From: Micromonospora sp. M71_S20
GTDB taxonomy: Bacteria > Actinomycetota > Actinomycetes > Mycobacteriales > Micromonosporaceae
Direction of reading: 5' to 3'
NCBI RefSeq assembly: GCF_003664255.1
Contig: NZ_RCCV01000001.1
Coordinates: forward strand, 2,976,001 to 3,040,000
Length of the DNA: 64,000 nucleotides
Part shown: piece after piece, positions 62,198 to 64,000 of the stretch
Layout: each line of letters opens with the position of its first letter
Position numbering within the stretch: position 1 is the stretch's first letter
Made by a program: the position numbers and the translations under genes
The notes under the pieces: generated by a model
What the model saw: only the letters and a program-made list of their open reading frames with translations
Told to the model about the DNA's origin: nothing
Databases searched by the model: none

Positions 62198-63139
62198 ATG
62201 GCGGCGGAGGGCAGCACCAAGGCCGTGGTGACAGCGCTGGTCGCGAACCTGGGCATCGCGGTGAGTAAATTCGTCGCCGCAGCGGTCACCGGGTCGGCGT
62301 CGATGCTCGCCGAGGGCGTGCACTCGGTGGCGGACTCCACGAACCAGGCGTTGCTGCTGGTCGGCGGTAGACGCGCCCGACGCGCCCCGTCGGCGCTGCA
62401 CCCGTTCGGGTACGCCCGCGAACGCTACGTCTACGCCTTCATCGTCGCGATCATCCTGTTCACCCTCGGTGGCCTGTATGCGCTCTACGAGGGCTACCAC
62501 AAGATCAGTGATCCACACGAGCTGACCGCACCGCTGATCGCCGTCGCCGTACTGGTCATCGCGATCGCGCTGGAGAGCTACGCCATGTACACCGCCGTCA
62601 AGGAGGCCAACAAGGTCCGCGGCAACCGAGGCTGGGTCTCCTTCGTACGCCACGCCCGCGCCCCCGAACTGCCAGTGATCCTGCTCGAGGACGCCGGAGC
62701 CCTGCTCGGCCTGATCTTCGCGCTGTGCGGTGTCGGCCTCAGCGTGCTCACCGGCAACGCCATCTTCGACGGCATCGCCACACTGTGCATCGGTGTCCTG
62801 CTCGTCGCCATCGCCGTCGTCCTCGCCGTCGAGACCAAGAGCCTGCTCATCGGAGAGGCCGCCCTGCCCGAAGAAGTCGCCGCGATCCACACCGAACTGG
62901 TGTCCACCTCCGGCGTCAATCGGGTCATCCACCTGCGCACCCTGCACCTCGGGCCGGAAGAGCTCCTCGTCGTGGCGAAGATCGCCGTCGGCACCGCCGA
63001 GCAGGGCGCCGACGTCGCCGCCACCATCGACGACGCCGAGGCGCGGATCCGGCGGGCCCTACCCACCGCCACCACGATCTACCTCGAACCCGACATCGAC
63101 CGACAGCCCACACGCACCGATGCCAACCTGACCCCTTGA
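62198..63139 (+). CDS. Cation diffusion facilitator (CDF) transporter
   Basis: 313-residue cytoplasmic-membrane exporter of divalent metal ions, probably Zn2+ or a similar ion, by proton antiport. It has six hydrophobic segments: KAVVTALVANLGIAVSKFVA first, then SMLAEGVHSVADSTNQALLL carrying the HxxxD metal site in TM2, and PVILLEDAGALLGLIFALCG carrying the ExxxD site in TM5. A cytoplasmic C-terminal domain follows from about 215 (VNRVIHLRTLHLGPEELLVV). In TM5 the usual HxxxD has Glu for His, which can alter metal preference. The ATG at 62198 follows GAGGGGGA by seven bases; ATG 62171 is an alternative. Confidence 0.92.
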   Translation: MAAEGSTKAVVTALVANLGIAVSKFVAAAVTGSASMLAEGVHSVADSTNQALLLVGGRRARRAPSALHPFGYARERYVYAFIVAIILFTLGGLYALYEGYHKISDPHELTAPLIAVAVLVIAIALESYAMYTAVKEANKVRGNRGWVSFVRHARAPELPVILLEDAGALLGLIFALCGVGLSVLTGNAIFDGIATLCIGVLLVAIAVVLAVETKSLLIGEAALPEEVAAIHTELVSTSGVNRVIHLRTLHLGPEELLVVAKIAVGTAEQGADVAATIDDAEARIRRALPTATTIYLEPDIDRQPTRTDANLTP

Positions 63140-63207
63140 GCAAGGTTCAGGATCAGAGTCGGAGGTACTGACGGCAGTTGTAGCGCCACATCGACGGAGG
63201 AGGCTCC

Positions 63208-63381
63208 ATGGGTATCGATGACAAGATCGACAACGCCTCCGAAGAGGCCGCCGGCAGACTGAAGGAAGGCGCCGGCCGCGCCACCGACGACGAGCAACTC
63301 GAAGCCGAAGGCCGCGCCGACCGGACCCGTGCGAACCTCAAGCAGGCCGGCGAGAAGGTCAAGGACGCCTTCAAGAGCTGA
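63208..63381 (+). CDS. CsbD-family stress protein
   Basis: 57-residue hydrophilic protein beginning MGIDDKIDNASEEAAGRLKE, with the family's AxGxxKExxGxxT pattern and ending KQAGEKVKDAFKS. The ATG at 63208 has GGAGGAGG six bases upstream, an excellent ribosome site. CsbD-like proteins are induced by general stress in many bacteria; the molecular role is unknown. It lies 68 bases after the CDF gene and is followed by a clean hairpin terminator. Confidence 0.88.
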   Translation: MGIDDKIDNASEEAAGRLKEGAGRATDDEQLEAEGRADRTRANLKQAGEKVKDAFKS

Positions 63382-63416
63382 CCTGGGCCGCGCAGTGCGC
63401 GGCAGGGGAGATGACT

Positions 63417-63451
63417 GAACGGCCACGACGCACAACCCGTCGTGGCCGTTC
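63417..63451. terminator. Rho-independent terminator after csbD-like gene
   Basis: Perfect 14-bp stem, 63417-63430 with 63438-63451, 7-base loop CACAACC. It sits between the CsbD gene and the convergent SDR gene. Confidence 0.85.
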
Positions 63452-63548
63452 CCTGTGCGAGCTGACCTAGTGTCTGGGCGCGCCTGGCGGTAAGTCGTCA
63501 CCCGTCGTCATCGTCCTCGGCAGAGGGGCGATGACGTTCCCAGGCCCG

Positions 63549-64000
63549 TCAGCGGCCACGAGGGCGGGGACCTTGCCGGTACGCCGAGGCTAGCCGAACG
63601 AAGCCTTCCTCAAGCGTGACCTGCGGTGACCAGCACAGTGCTTCTCGGGTCCGGCGTTGGTCGAACCAGTGTGCGGTGGACAGCTGCTCGGCCAGAAACC
63701 GGGTCATGGGCGGTTCTTCGGTGCGCCGAAGGGCCGACCACAGCCACTCCACTGCGGTGCCGCCGGCCTTTGCTACGGCCACCGGCACCCGAAGCCTCGG
63801 TGGCACCGTCTCGGCGGCGACGCAGATCCGGTCGATGAGCTCGTGTACGGTCCGTGGCTCGCCGTTGGTGACGACAAAGGCCTGTCCGTGTACGCCGGCT
63901 TCGGGCGCCCGGTCGAGCGCGGCGACGAGGGCGTCGACGGCGTTACTGACGTACGTCGTGTCGATCAGGGCGGTTCCCTGGCCGACCAGTGCCAGCCGGC
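63549..64000 (-). CDS. NAD-dependent epimerase/dehydratase (extended SDR), C-terminal part
   Basis: The frame is open to the right edge, so the N-terminal Rossmann domain lies outside. The visible 150 residues include LIDTTYVSNAVDALVAALDR, the typical substrate-domain FVDDVVxA-like helix of 3-beta-HSD/epimerase-type SDRs, then GQAFVVTNGEPRTVHELIDR, and the closing WFDQRRTREALCWSPQVTLE pattern (DxxxAxxxLGWxPxxxLxxG type). The substrate cannot be inferred. Minus strand, converging on the CsbD terminator. Confidence 0.8.
   Translation of the reverse strand, partial: RLALVGQGTALIDTTYVSNAVDALVAALDRAPEAGVHGQAFVVTNGEPRTVHELIDRICVAAETVPPRLRVPVAVAKAGGTAVEWLWSALRRTEEPPMTRFLAEQLSTAHWFDQRRTREALCWSPQVTLEEGFVRLASAYRQGPRPRGR

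Overview
The window is high-GC actinobacterial DNA. The housekeeping gene order (pyrG, Nudix, ald, xerD, parA, scpA, scpB, rluB, cmk, der) and the enzyme content suggest Micromonosporaceae, probably Micromonospora or a close relative. That placement is an inference from family knowledge; no database was searched.

Layout. (1) 1-13.5 kb is intact, tightly packed core chromosome with no frameshift. (2) A tRNA-Pro(GGG) gene at 13656-13729 is followed by a genomic island reaching about 60.6 kb. Copies of the tRNA 3' half recur at 15224-15260 and 60573-60614, with an integrase relic beside the middle copy, so the island looks like two tandem insertions. (3) Inside the island, 16.3-25.1 kb is a plant-polysaccharide locus: GH10 xylanase, CE1-type esterase and GH127 enzyme, all secreted and all carrying ricin-type lectin domains. 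A sugar ABC importer lies broken between them, and four copies of a LacI-like operator motif flank the genes. (4) 25.8-32.6 kb holds mobile-element debris, an intact P450, and a pair of related small helix-turn-helix proteins. (5) 32.9-35.7 kb is a decayed enediyne cassette: the C-terminal DH-PPTase end of an iterative enediyne PKS, an intact hot-dog thioesterase, a frameshifted flavin reductase and a broken PPTase. (6) 36.4-55.6 kb is a modular type I PKS: KSQ-AT-ACP loading, KS-AT-KR-ACP, KS-AT-DH-KR-ACP, KS-AT-DH-KR-ACP-TE. It is interrupted by nine frameshifts that are all +1. (7) 55.9-57.1 kb is more transposon debris, followed by a large Ski2-like helicase (57.2-59.9 kb) and a recD2 fragment at the right junction. 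(8) 61.2-64 kb is ordinary chromosome again: YccF, GlsB/YeaQ-like, CDF transporter, CsbD and an SDR epimerase.

How the genes work together. The core block covers chromosome segregation and recombination (XerD, ParA, ScpAB) plus nucleotide supply and ribosome maturation (PyrG, Cmk, Der, RluB). The polysaccharide locus would cleave xylan backbone, feruloyl esters and arabinofuranosyl ends outside the cell; its own importer is dead, so uptake must use another system. Read across its frameshifts, the PKS would start with propionate (decarboxylated methylmalonate), add three malonates, and release a C9 hydroxydienoate. The enediyne genes appear to be a relic of a second, different polyketide pathway.
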